From positions 1 through 64,000 of IMG/VR virus record IMGVR_UViG_3300037493_006316: 64,000 nucleotides of DNA; one strand, written 5' to 3'. The position numbers and the translations under genes are program-made. Positions 38,272 to 46,801 of this stretch are shown piece after piece; the first letter of the stretch is position 1; each line of letters opens with the position of its first letter. The notes under the pieces are model-generated. The model worked only from the letters and a program-made list of their open reading frames with translations. It was not told the DNA's origin and did not search any database. This DNA comes from a virus.

Positions 38272-39657
38272 TCAGTAGGTCTGCAGGAGAGTGGCGTTGA
38301 TCTGGTCGCCGCTGGTCGCGTCGATCAGCCACAGCCGGGTCAGCACGGGCAGGCTGTCGGCCGCCACGTCGACGTTGGCGGCGGGCTCGAAGGTCGCGGT
38401 CTCCAGCGAGCCAACCCCGGGCGTCTGCCGCACCAGCACAAGCAGATCGGCCTCGTCGACGTCGTCGCCAAACTCGCGCTTGCGGATGTCGAGGAACTCG
38501 GCGATGCGGCTGGCCGCCGAGGCGTAGACCTGCCGCAGCGTGAAGCTCGGCCGCAGGGTGATGGTCGCTTTGACCTCCACCGCCGTCATCGTGGCGTTGA
38601 TGACGTCGATGCCAAGGTGCGAGCGCACCCGAGCCGCGATGAAGTCCTCGAGGGCTGCGAGCCGCGCCGCAGACATCGCCCCGCCGCCGCGCCCGACCAC
38701 TGCGATCTGCATGACGCCCACAGCGATGGACGTGGTCCGCACGGCGCGCAGGACCTCTTCGTCGCCCACCTGCGCCACCGACTCCACCCAGGCCAGGGTC
38801 TCCTGGGCCGCGCCCTGCGTGGTGTTGGCTGCCCGGCGCTTGGCCGCAAAGTCGCTCTCGGTGTCGGCGCCGCCCGTCGCCGCGTTGGGGTTGTTCACCG
38901 CGGTGATGGCCGCCACCGCCGGCGACAGGGTGGTCAGCGTGCCCGCAGCGACGTTGCCCGCGGCGCCGGCGGTGGTGCACTCAGCCCAAGCCTTGTCCGC
39001 AAGGGCCAGCGCGACGCTCTCGCCGGCGAGCACGGGGTTGGCGTCGCCGACCGACACCGCGTCGAGCAGCTCGAAGGTCTGGTTGCCGCCCGTGACCTGC
39101 TGCCCGACGGCAAGCACGCTGCGCAGGATCACCGCGCAGTCGTCTGTGCTCGGGGTGTAGGTTCCGCTGAGCGTGGCAACCTCGAGCTCATCGCCGCCGG
39201 CCGGGCCCGTGCCTGAGGTGACGGCGATCACCGTCGCGATCTCGGTCTCGGTGCCGTCCGAGTTGCGCACCCGGATCGACGAGCCCACGCTGAAGTTGGC
39301 GCCGTCGCCCGCGGCGATCTCAAGCAGGTCCGTCGCCCCGGACGTGATGTCGATCAGGGGCGTCGTGTAGGGCTGGAAGCAGACGAGCGCCTTGGCGCGC
39401 TGGGCGCCGCGCCGGGGCGCCCCGCTCTCGACAAGCACCTGGTCGAGCTGCTCACCGTCGGCCGCCTGCAGGGTGAAGCGCCGCAGCACACCGGTGTAGA
39501 GCTGCCCGGTGTAGCCGCCAAGCTGCGCCGACACGTCGAGAAGCGACCGCGCGACGCCGCCCTCACCGAACCACGTCAGCAGCGGCGTCGCGGCCACGGT
39601 GCGGCGGATGCCCTCCTGGGCGAGCTCCACCGCGTCAAGCACCCTGGGGAACGCCAT
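38272..39657 (-). CDS. Baseplate J-like protein
   Basis: The signature of Mu gp47/P2 gpJ proteins is clear: AAGNVAAGTLTTLSPAVAAI, then NPNAATGGADTESDFAAKRR. An N-terminal GGVARSLLDVSAQLGGYTGQ matches the start of the family. It forms the baseplate wedge that triggers sheath contraction. 461 aa, the usual length. The ATG at 39655-39657 follows the upstream gene with one base between. Confidence 0.85.
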   Translation of the reverse strand: MAFPRVLDAVELAQEGIRRTVAATPLLTWFGEGGVARSLLDVSAQLGGYTGQLYTGVLRRFTLQAADGEQLDQVLVESGAPRRGAQRAKALVCFQPYTTPLIDITSGATDLLEIAAGDGANFSVGSSIRVRNSDGTETEIATVIAVTSGTGPAGGDELEVATLSGTYTPSTDDCAVILRSVLAVGQQVTGGNQTFELLDAVSVGDANPVLAGESVALALADKAWAECTTAGAAGNVAAGTLTTLSPAVAAITAVNNPNAATGGADTESDFAAKRRAANTTQGAAQETLAWVESVAQVGDEEVLRAVRTTSIAVGVMQIAVVGRGGGAMSAARLAALEDFIAARVRSHLGIDVINATMTAVEVKATITLRPSFTLRQVYASAASRIAEFLDIRKREFGDDVDEADLLVLVRQTPGVGSLETATFEPAANVDVAADSLPVLTRLWLIDATSGDQINATLLQTY

Positions 39658-39658
39658 C

Positions 39659-41365
39659 TCAGACTCCGAACGTCAGGGGGCCAGTCGAGTTGATCGCGCG
39701 CGCTTCGATGCTCACCACCAGGTCGCCGTCGTTGTGGGTGACGGTGGCCACGGCTGACTCTATCCGGCGGTCCGAGCGCACGAGCGCCTCAATGCGCCTG
39801 GACAGGTAGACGAGCCGCACAACGTCCGGCACCGCCTGCGACGCGGTCAGCAGGGCGTCCGCGTTGTCGGCGAGCAGCATCGCCATGCCCTGCTCGAGCA
39901 CTGCCGGGCCGCTCAGGACCTCAAGGTCGCCCGCGCCGGTCACCCGCAGGGCGGCAGACAGGTCGGCGCCCCACGCCGCCTGCCCTCGGTGCGAGCCGAA
40001 GGTCGGCAGGCCGTCAATGGGCTGCGGGCCCAGCGGGCGCGTCACGGGGATGAGCAGCTGCCGGTCCCGCTGCAGAGCCTCGACGGGGGTGAGCCGGTTC
40101 AGCGCCAGGATGTCGCCCTCGGCGGCGCCATAGGTCTCAGCGATGCTGGCCAGCGTGTCGGTGGCGATGACGACGTGCACCGTCGTGCCCGACACCGCGG
40201 GGCCCAGGATGCCCGCCCGGGCGCCGCCGGTCAGGTAGAGCAGGTACTCGTCGCGGCTCATGCCGAAGAGCGCGCCGGCGGCGAGCTGCCACCGGCAGGC
40301 CGAGGCCACTTCGCGCAGCTGGTAGACCTGCTCCACGCGGTCGAGCTCGAGGTTGGTGCCCTCACTTGGCGCGCCTGCGTAGTCCGGGTAGCCGCCGTCG
40401 TCGGACGGAGACCGGCCGCCGCGGCCCAGGTCATCCGCTGCGGCGTCAGCGGCCGCCGCGGCCTCGCCGGCCAGGTCAGGGAAGTCCTGCGTGGGGCGCG
40501 AGGCCGCGGTCGTCGCTTGCGCACCAGAGCCCGCCGCGGTGCCCGGGCGCGCGGCCGTGCCGTAGGTCGGGGGCCCGGCCATGACCCTGCGGGCAGCCTC
40601 GAGCTGCCCCTCGAGCGCGTCGAGCGTCTCCCCAACCAGCGTCTTGACCGGGCCCGCGAGCGCCTTGAAGCTGTCGAGGATGGTCTCCAGCGTGTAGCTT
40701 TCGAGCACGTTGTTGACGTTCTTCCACAGCGTCAGCGCCGTGAAGAGCACGTCGAGGATCTTGGTGCCCAGCGAACCCTCGACGATGGGCCCGGCCTCGT
40801 CGAGCTGCATCCGGTAGAAGACCGCCCCGGATGCGCCGCCGCGGGCGGCCTGTCGGCCGTCGCTCCACGAGCGCACCACGACCTGAAAGCGCCGCTGGTT
40901 CCAGAAGTCCCAGAAGTTGATGTAGGGCGTGGGGCTCAGCTCGGCCACGTACTGGCGCGCCAGCAGCGACACGAACGGGGTGCCGGTCAGGATGTTGATG
41001 CAGTCGTCGAACTCGGCCTGCGTCAGCGCCTCGCCCATCTTGACGACCTCGTTGACGAAGCGCTGATGGAGCATGTCGCCGTTGCCGATGTAGGGGCCCA
41101 GGCCGCGGGGCTCGACGCCGAAGGTGCCTGCGAGCGAGACCCGCCACGGCGCCCGGCCGCCGCGGGTGCCCGACCAGCCGCCGGCGGTGCGGGTCACCGT
41201 CGACATCGAGCCCGTGGCGTAGTCGATGGACGAGGGGCCCTTCACCAGCGGGTGGATGCCCATCGTCTTCGGGATCTGCGAGCCGGTGACGGGGTCGCGA
41301 AGAAGGATGCCCACCTCGAACATGAAGATGTTGAGGTTGCCGCCGGTGTTGGCGCCGATGCTCAT
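39659..41365 (-). CDS. Baseplate protein with LysM-like and gp25-like parts
   Basis: The N-terminal ~230 residues look like a structural baseplate domain. A Pro/Ala/Gly linker (~270-330) leads to a LysM-like motif VVIATDTLASIAETYGAAEG (~400-420) followed by ILALNRLTP. The C-terminal ~110 residues (RRIEALVRSDRRIESAVATV, then DLVVSIEARAIN) match the gp25/W-type baseplate wedge or lysozyme-like family. Fusion of these parts into one 568-aa chain is unusual. ATG 41363-41365 overlaps the stop of the next gene upstream. Confidence 0.55.
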   Translation of the reverse strand: MSIGANTGGNLNIFMFEVGILLRDPVTGSQIPKTMGIHPLVKGPSSIDYATGSMSTVTRTAGGWSGTRGGRAPWRVSLAGTFGVEPRGLGPYIGNGDMLHQRFVNEVVKMGEALTQAEFDDCINILTGTPFVSLLARQYVAELSPTPYINFWDFWNQRRFQVVVRSWSDGRQAARGGASGAVFYRMQLDEAGPIVEGSLGTKILDVLFTALTLWKNVNNVLESYTLETILDSFKALAGPVKTLVGETLDALEGQLEAARRVMAGPPTYGTAARPGTAAGSGAQATTAASRPTQDFPDLAGEAAAAADAAADDLGRGGRSPSDDGGYPDYAGAPSEGTNLELDRVEQVYQLREVASACRWQLAAGALFGMSRDEYLLYLTGGARAGILGPAVSGTTVHVVIATDTLASIAETYGAAEGDILALNRLTPVEALQRDRQLLIPVTRPLGPQPIDGLPTFGSHRGQAAWGADLSAALRVTGAGDLEVLSGPAVLEQGMAMLLADNADALLTASQAVPDVVRLVYLSRRIEALVRSDRRIESAVATVTHNDGDLVVSIEARAINSTGPLTFGV

Positions 41366-42024
41366 GTGGCCCTCGTTGCGCGCGTGGAGAGGGTGCCGCC
41401 CCCGGCCGCCTGATCGGCCGCGAGCCGGATCAGTGCAGACGCTGTGTCGGGGGTGAGCGTGCCGGCCGCGAGCCCGATGGCCACGACCTCGGTGAACACG
41501 CTGATGAGCAGGTCGAACAGCTCAGGCGCGAAGGCCAGTCGATGGCCGCCCGGCCCGCCAAGCTCCACACGGGGCGCGTAGGCCTTGATCGCCTTGCTGG
41601 CGTCGAGTCGCACTCCGGCGCCCTGGCCGCCGCCGACCTCGAGGTTGACCGTGCCGGTCGACACGCCAGCGTCGGACTTGAAGTCCAGCGCGAGCTTGAG
41701 GTTGTCGCGCGCCGGTGCGTCGCTGGGCTTCTTGGCCAGGCCCGACTCGTCGGTGGAGGGCCGGATCGACCCGAGCACCACCGGTGAGCGCGCCTTGCCG
41801 CGGATGAAGCCGACGACGACCAAGTCGCCCTCGACGATGAAGGCCGCCCCCGACGTGCCCAACGGCACCCAGATCCGCGGGAACCACTGCGCGCCGGACG
41901 GCTGCACGATGGAGTAGGTGTCCTCATCGAACTGGCCGCCGCTCTCGATGCGCAGCACGCGCCGACCGCCGACCAGCACGATCCGGCCGGTCTCGATGGT
42001 CGGAAACGTGCCGCCCTGGCCCAT
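41362..42024 (-). CDS. Baseplate spike protein (gpV/gp45-like)
   Basis: FIVEGDLVVVGFIRGKARSP, followed by VVLGSIRP, is the OB-fold strand pattern of phage spike proteins (P2 gpV, Mu gp45). The C-terminal half (GVRLDASKAIKAYAPRVELG) is a beta-helix-like region. It would cap the hub and puncture the cell surface. Start ATG 42022-42024 (TGATG overlap), with GGAGACCTG. Confidence 0.7.
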   Translation of the reverse strand: MGQGGTFPTIETGRIVLVGGRRVLRIESGGQFDEDTYSIVQPSGAQWFPRIWVPLGTSGAAFIVEGDLVVVGFIRGKARSPVVLGSIRPSTDESGLAKKPSDAPARDNLKLALDFKSDAGVSTGTVNLEVGGGQGAGVRLDASKAIKAYAPRVELGGPGGHRLAFAPELFDLLISVFTEVVAIGLAAGTLTPDTASALIRLAADQAAGGGTLSTRATRAT

Positions 42025-43583
42025 CAGGTCTCCGCGAAGTGCAGGGGGTTCGTCGGCGGGGCGTCGAGAGTGATCTCGACCTTCAGCGCGTCGATGAGCG
42101 GCCCGTTGTAGCCCCGGGTGAGCCGCAGCGTGCACTCGTAGGGTGAGCCCACCGACCACGACCACGTCACCTGCGTGCAGTAGAAGTGCACGCCCTCGCG
42201 CAGGCCGAAGGTCGCCGCCGGCGGCAGGGGAGGGACCTCCTCAGGCAGGAACACCGGGTCGCCCGGGCGGTAGTTGTCGTTGCCCTCAACGGTGATGGAC
42301 CCGCTGAGCATGCGCGCCGACGCCCAGTACCAGTTGAACAGGCGGTTGCGGGCGTTCGTGGCCTCGTTGACCAGCTGGCTGTCGTAGGCGGCCGCGCCCT
42401 CGGCGCGCTGTGCCAGGTCGCCACCCACAAGGCTCAGGGCGGCGCGGTAGCTGCGCAGGCCGTACCTGCGGGCCGCCCAGGTGTCGACCAGCGGGTAGCT
42501 CAGGCCGGCGCCACCAGCGTCGGAGCCCAACAGGTACTCGCTGGTCACGAGGTAGTGCGAGCACACCGACCGGTCGTCGATCCCCAGCGCTGTGCGCCAG
42601 ATCTGGTCGTTGGTGAACTCGTGGTAGGGCTTGGCCTCGATGAGCGTGACGAGGTCCTCGCGCCCCGAGTAGGCGCTGGTGACGCGTGCGCGCTCGAGCT
42701 TGGGGTCGTCGAACGGCTTGGGCCGGATGATGAGCACCGGCTGGCACACCGGATCGAACTTGCCCGGCAGGGTCTCCCGCGGGATGTCGTCGACCCGCAG
42801 CTCGAACAGGTCGGCGTCGATCAACGTCTGCAGGAAGCCCCACACCGTGCCCGCGTACTGGTTGAGGCTCTGGTTCCACAGCCGCACGTCGGTCGGGGCG
42901 ATGAACGTCTCGGCGTCAATGATCTCGGCCGCGCTCGCTGCCGAGCGGGGCGACGTCGGCGCGCCGAACGCGTTCCGGAGCGCAGGGACCTGCAGCGTCG
43001 AGCCGAACCGCAGCGCAAAGAGGGCCGCCTGCGACACTTCGGCGCCCAGGAAGGTGAAGCCCTCGTCACCCTCTGCGCCCCGGGCGGGCCCGCGCAGGCC
43101 GTAGATCATCTGCAGCAGAGGGTGGTCGCTGCCCAGCGCCGCGGCGATCTTGCGCTCGAAGTCGGCCTGCGTGGGGCCCAGCACCGTGCTCAGCACGATG
43201 TGATCGTTCACGAGCAGCTTGCCCATCGTCCGGCCGCTCAGGGTGACGGCCACCGATGCCGTGCCGCTCCCGTTGCGAATGGCCTGCTGCCGCTGCACCT
43301 CGACACGGTCGACGAGGCCCAGCGTGATGCCGCCGGGGCGGTCGTAGCCGATGCTGACCACGTCGTTGGGCTGCACGGCCCGCAGCCACCAGGACTGGTC
43401 ACGGGTCTTGCCCGGCAGATCTGCGGGGCCCGACGTGCGCGGGGCCAAGCGCAGGGTCCAGGTGCCGACGGGGCCGTCCACGTCCTTCTGCACCTGCAGG
43501 GCGAGCACCTCGCCGCTGATGTCGACCTTGCCGACGAACGGGTCGGCGGCGAACAGCCAGACGTGGGGGCGACCGAGGTTCAA
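42024..43583 (-). CDS. Baseplate hub protein (gpD/gp27-like)
   Basis: A 519-aa protein between the tape measure and the spike, as for late control gene D proteins. It begins LNLGRPHVWLFAADPFVGKV, contains VVSIGYDRPGGITLGLVDRV, typical of hub beta-barrels, and has GSITVEGNDNYRPGDPVFLP near the end, the usual last hub domain. The start is TTG at 43581-43583, overlapping the upstream TGA, with GGGAGC upstream. Confidence 0.65.
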   Translation of the reverse strand: MNLGRPHVWLFAADPFVGKVDISGEVLALQVQKDVDGPVGTWTLRLAPRTSGPADLPGKTRDQSWWLRAVQPNDVVSIGYDRPGGITLGLVDRVEVQRQQAIRNGSGTASVAVTLSGRTMGKLLVNDHIVLSTVLGPTQADFERKIAAALGSDHPLLQMIYGLRGPARGAEGDEGFTFLGAEVSQAALFALRFGSTLQVPALRNAFGAPTSPRSAASAAEIIDAETFIAPTDVRLWNQSLNQYAGTVWGFLQTLIDADLFELRVDDIPRETLPGKFDPVCQPVLIIRPKPFDDPKLERARVTSAYSGREDLVTLIEAKPYHEFTNDQIWRTALGIDDRSVCSHYLVTSEYLLGSDAGGAGLSYPLVDTWAARRYGLRSYRAALSLVGGDLAQRAEGAAAYDSQLVNEATNARNRLFNWYWASARMLSGSITVEGNDNYRPGDPVFLPEEVPPLPPAATFGLREGVHFYCTQVTWSWSVGSPYECTLRLTRGYNGPLIDALKVEITLDAPPTNPLHFAET

Positions 43584-45394
43584 TTGCCGCTCCCGGCCGG
43601 GCCAACCCCGGACCCAGGCGTGTTCATGGCGCGCCCGGCGTTGTCTGGCGACTGGCCGAGAATGCCGATCCGCGTGGCGTATTCGGAGGGCGAGAAGTCA
43701 CGCACCCAAGCTGCGGTCTCGCCTGCTTGGTTGACCATCTCGGGCACCCCGCGCTGGACGCCTTGCGCGGCGCCGCGGAAGAACTCTGGCGCGCCCATGT
43801 TGCGGCTCGCCCCTTCAATGGCGCCGGTGAGCTCTTTCAGCGCGCCGACCGCGCCGCTGACCATGCCCGGGATGTCGCTCGCCTTGAAGCCCGTCAGGTT
43901 GCCTAGGGTCTTGACGAGGTCCATGACCATGTCCCGCAGGCCCATGATGAGCGTCGTGGCCGGCCCACCGATGGCCATCTGGATCGCCTCGGTCTCGACG
44001 GCGAACCCTTCACCAGCGCCGATGCGCCCGGGGGCCCGGCCAAGGCCCGCGAACCCGCTCTTGCCGTAGGTCGCGCGCTCGCCCTGGTCGAGGCTGCCCA
44101 TGAACGCGCGCAGAGCCTCGGGGTCGCCCTCGCCGATGACCCCTTGCAGCTGCGCAAGGCCCTCCGCCGTCCCGAAGCGGTCGACCATGGCCTCGAGCTC
44201 GTGCGCCTTGAGCGCGCCGCCCGTGGCGCTTTTGAGCGCCTGGAAGGTCGCCGTCCGGCCAAGCCCCATGCGCTGGAAGCCGGCGAACATGTCGGCGATG
44301 TTGCGCGGGTCGTAGGCGCCGGCCTCCAGACGCTTCTGGGCCTCGATGTAGCCGGGCCCGCCCTCTTCGCCGTAGCCCATCATCCGCAGCCGGAAGACGT
44401 CGGTGGCTGGGTTGCGCATGCCCTCGGACAGGCGCCCGAGCAGCTCGGCTGCCGAGCGTCCGCGCCCCCGCTCGTCGCCGGGGCCGAACGCCATCCCGGG
44501 GATCTGCGTCAGGGCGGCGAGCTGATCCAGGTCAGCGCGACCGGTCTGCCGGAACATGGCCTCGGCCAACGTCGTCTGCGACTCCAAGAACTCGCCCAGG
44601 CGGCCCTGGCCCATGCCCTGCAGCGAGGCCCGGCCGGCCATGCGGGCCATCTCCGAGCTGGTCAACTGCCCGCCCGACAGGTTGCCGATGCGCCCCAACG
44701 TGGCCGCGGCGGTCTGCGGGTCCAGGCCGCGGTCGCGGGCGAACCCGACGATGCGGTTGTAGTCGCCGCGGGTCACCTGGTCGGTTTGCCGGCCGAGAGC
44801 CTCGACGATGGCGGCGTTCTTGCTGATCGTGTAGCCGTAGCTGTAGCCGAAGGTCGCGACCTCGCTGCCGGTCTCGCGGAACTGGCGCCCCAGCTGCGTG
44901 ACGGTGCCCGACAGCTCCATGAACTTCGAGGCCGCTGACGACAGGATGCCGATCAGGCTGGTGCCCAGGCCGAAGCCTGCGGCGGCCGCGGCGCCCTGCG
45001 CCAAGCTCGACGCCGTGTCGCGCCAGCCCGAGCCCTCTCGCTGCGGCGCCTGGGGCCGCCCCAGGCTGCCACCCTGGCCGCCCTGGGCCGGCGCGGGGCC
45101 CGGCGCCGGAGCGCCGCCCTGTGGGCCGCCAGCGCCGGGAGGCGGGGGGCCAAGGCCGCCACCGGCCGGCGGCGGGGTGCCTGGCGGCGCCGGCGGCGCG
45201 GCCGAGGGGGACGGCGGGGCGCCTGCGTTGGCGCCTCCGCCCACAGCGCCCGCGCCGCCCGGGGCGCCCGCCAGAGAGGCCAGGGCCATGCTCAGCGCGT
45301 CGGTGTCCGCCTTGGCGCCGCGCAGCTCGGCACGGAGCGCCTGCAAGCCCGCCAGCTCGGCCTGTGTGCGGATCTTCAGGGTGGTCTCACCCAT
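43580..45394 (-). CDS. Tail tape measure protein
   Basis: It follows the frameshifted chaperone genes as in nearly all long-tailed phages. The N-terminus (ETTLKIRTQAELAGLQALRA) is coiled coil, then a Pro/Gly-rich stretch (~60-120) and a long helical, Ala/Gly-rich body with TSLIGILSSAASKFMELSGT. At 604 aa it predicts a rather short tail if length scales as usual. ATG at 45392-45394. Confidence 0.75.
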   Translation of the reverse strand: MGETTLKIRTQAELAGLQALRAELRGAKADTDALSMALASLAGAPGGAGAVGGGANAGAPPSPSAAPPAPPGTPPPAGGGLGPPPPGAGGPQGGAPAPGPAPAQGGQGGSLGRPQAPQREGSGWRDTASSLAQGAAAAAGFGLGTSLIGILSSAASKFMELSGTVTQLGRQFRETGSEVATFGYSYGYTISKNAAIVEALGRQTDQVTRGDYNRIVGFARDRGLDPQTAAATLGRIGNLSGGQLTSSEMARMAGRASLQGMGQGRLGEFLESQTTLAEAMFRQTGRADLDQLAALTQIPGMAFGPGDERGRGRSAAELLGRLSEGMRNPATDVFRLRMMGYGEEGGPGYIEAQKRLEAGAYDPRNIADMFAGFQRMGLGRTATFQALKSATGGALKAHELEAMVDRFGTAEGLAQLQGVIGEGDPEALRAFMGSLDQGERATYGKSGFAGLGRAPGRIGAGEGFAVETEAIQMAIGGPATTLIMGLRDMVMDLVKTLGNLTGFKASDIPGMVSGAVGALKELTGAIEGASRNMGAPEFFRGAAQGVQRGVPEMVNQAGETAAWVRDFSPSEYATRIGILGQSPDNAGRAMNTPGSGVGPAGSGN

Positions 45395-45773
45395 GCGCCC
45401 TCCCGAGGCTCAGCCGCGGCGCCTTGGGCGGCGCAGGCTCTGCTGGGGCAGCACCTATCGCGCGCAGGCGCGCCAAGGTCGCCGGGTCGCTGAGCCAGGC
45501 CTGCGCGTTCGACGTCATCTCCGCCTGCGCCTGCTTGTTGGTGGCGATCTTCCACACGTCCGAGAGGCCCGGGTTGCGCCGGAGCATCTCCCGCTCGTCA
45601 GCCAAGCGGTCGGCGTAAAGGTCCACCAGCATGTCGGTCTCGGTGAGATCCAACAGCGCAGGGTCGGCCGCAGAGAGGTTCCACCGCCGCCTGTAGGCGA
45701 AGCGCAGCGAGCTCGCCCGCTCGCGCGCCTGCTCGATCAGCCAAGCGTCCTTGCCGCCCTCCAGGTCCGGCAA
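45387..45773 (-). CDS. Tail assembly chaperone, frameshift extension (T part)
   Basis: This frame has only a TTG at 45771-45773 and no ribosome binding site, but it is open back to the GGGAAAA heptamer at 45809-45815. A -1 shift there joins it to the upstream gene, giving a G-GT-like fusion. The visible part (PDLEGGKDAWLIEQARERAS ... YADRLADEREMLRRNPGLS) is helical. The end overlaps the tape measure start. Its role is to hold the tape measure during tail-tube assembly. Confidence 0.65.
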   Translation of the reverse strand: MPDLEGGKDAWLIEQARERASSLRFAYRRRWNLSAADPALLDLTETDMLVDLYADRLADEREMLRRNPGLSDVWKIATNKQAQAEMTSNAQAWLSDPATLARLRAIGAAPAEPAPPKAPRLSLGRAHG

Positions 45774-45787
45774 AGGGCCGGCGACGC

Positions 45788-46324
45788 TCAGCGCCCGGAG
45801 GACAGCGCTTTTCCCGCGCGGAAGTCGACCACAGCCTCGTCGTAGGCGGCCTGCAGGGCGTCAATGGCAGCGTCACCCGCCACCACGCCGTCGAGCTTGC
45901 GCCAGGACTCAGGCCCGCGCAGGAAGCACGCGTTCCAGCGCCCCACCCACTCAGCCCGCTGAACGCTCGCCCGGGCGCGCAGGAACGCGTCCTTGAGCGG
46001 GCTGTTCAGTCGGCGGAACACCTCGTCACGCGCGGCCTCGCGCTCGTCGTCGGGGATGCCGGGGCCGGCCTCCTCGTCGCACTCCTGCGCCACCGCGGAG
46101 TACAGGTCGCGCACAGCCGCAGCCAGCTCGGCCTGCTCACGGAAGCCGCCGAGGAAGGCGGTCATCGCGCGCTCGGCCGCGGCCTGCTGCCGCACGGTGG
46201 GGTCGCCCTCGAGCACAACCTCGAGGGCCTCGGCCGGGTCGGTCGACCACCCACCGCCTGCGGTGACGAAGTGCGCCACGCCGTCGACGATGCGCGTGCC
46301 GCGCACCTTGACCGGGAAGCTCAC
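45788..46324 (-). CDS. Tail assembly chaperone (G part)
   Basis: The GTG at 46322-46324 overlaps the tube gene's stop. This 178-aa protein (VSFPVKVRGTRIVDGVAHFV; helical body; ends VVDFRAGKALSSGR) lies between the tail tube and tape measure genes. Its last codons contain GGA AAA inside GGGAAAA, a classic -1 slippery heptamer in the right phase. Most ribosomes would stop at 45788; a minority would shift into the T part. Confidence 0.7.
   Translation of the reverse strand: MSFPVKVRGTRIVDGVAHFVTAGGGWSTDPAEALEVVLEGDPTVRQQAAAERAMTAFLGGFREQAELAAAVRDLYSAVAQECDEEAGPGIPDDEREAARDEVFRRLNSPLKDAFLRARASVQRAEWVGRWNACFLRGPESWRKLDGVVAGDAAIDALQAAYDEAVVDFRAGKALSSGR
45809..45815 (-). promoter_or_regulatory. Programmed -1 frameshift heptamer GGGAAAA
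   Basis: In the zero frame it reads G GGA AAA, and after slippage GGG AAA A. The -1 frame has no stop from here to 45387. The stop of the zero frame is only ~6 codons downstream. The arrangement equals that of the lambda G/T and Mu-type tail chaperones. Confidence 0.7.
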
Positions 46325-46800
46325 GAGCCCGCCAGGGCGGCCCACTCGGCGCCGTTGTAGGCGCGCGAGAAGACCATGCTGAGGTTCGTGGTCATCGCGC
46401 CGCGGGCCCCGTGGCTGTCGCTGACGCCGGTGATCCGCGCCTTGGTGAGCACCCGCAGGGGGGTGCCCGCGCCGGCGCGCCCGGGGGCGATGCGCTCGAT
46501 CACGGTGTAGCTCTTGCCGATGAAGCTCTGGCGGGTCGGGATCGACTCCGCCCAGGCGGGGGTGAAGAAGGCCGAGATGTCGGCCCGGCCGGTGTGCCGG
46601 TCCTGCACGAACTCGTCAACACCGTCGTTGCCGGCCTCTTCGACGGGGGTGACGGCGAACTCTTGGGTGAGGTTCATCGAGCTCGCGGCGCCGATGATGG
46701 GCGCGCCCGGGTCCGCTGCGTCGAAGATGAGGATCTCGACGCCGGCGCCGGACTGCTTCTCGCGGAACTCCGGCAGGGCCTGGAAGTCGCTGTAGGACAT
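46321..46800 (-). CDS. Tail tube protein
   Basis: A 159-aa protein immediately downstream of the sheath gene, the canonical place for the tube. It has a strand-rich core (VEILIFDAADPGAPIIGAAS, SMNLTQEFAVTPVEEAGNDG) and ends FSRAYNGAEWAALAGS. It polymerises as rings around the tape measure. Start ATG 46798-46800. Confidence 0.7.
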   Translation of the reverse strand: MSYSDFQALPEFREKQSGAGVEILIFDAADPGAPIIGAASSMNLTQEFAVTPVEEAGNDGVDEFVQDRHTGRADISAFFTPAWAESIPTRQSFIGKSYTVIERIAPGRAGAGTPLRVLTKARITGVSDSHGARGAMTTNLSMVFSRAYNGAEWAALAGS

Positions 46801-46801
46801 G

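Noticed and set aside
36658-39216. 852-codon plus-strand frame opposite baseplate genes
   Set aside because: Antisense shadow of the J-like and neighbouring genes; composition is Arg/Gly/His-rich with no domain.
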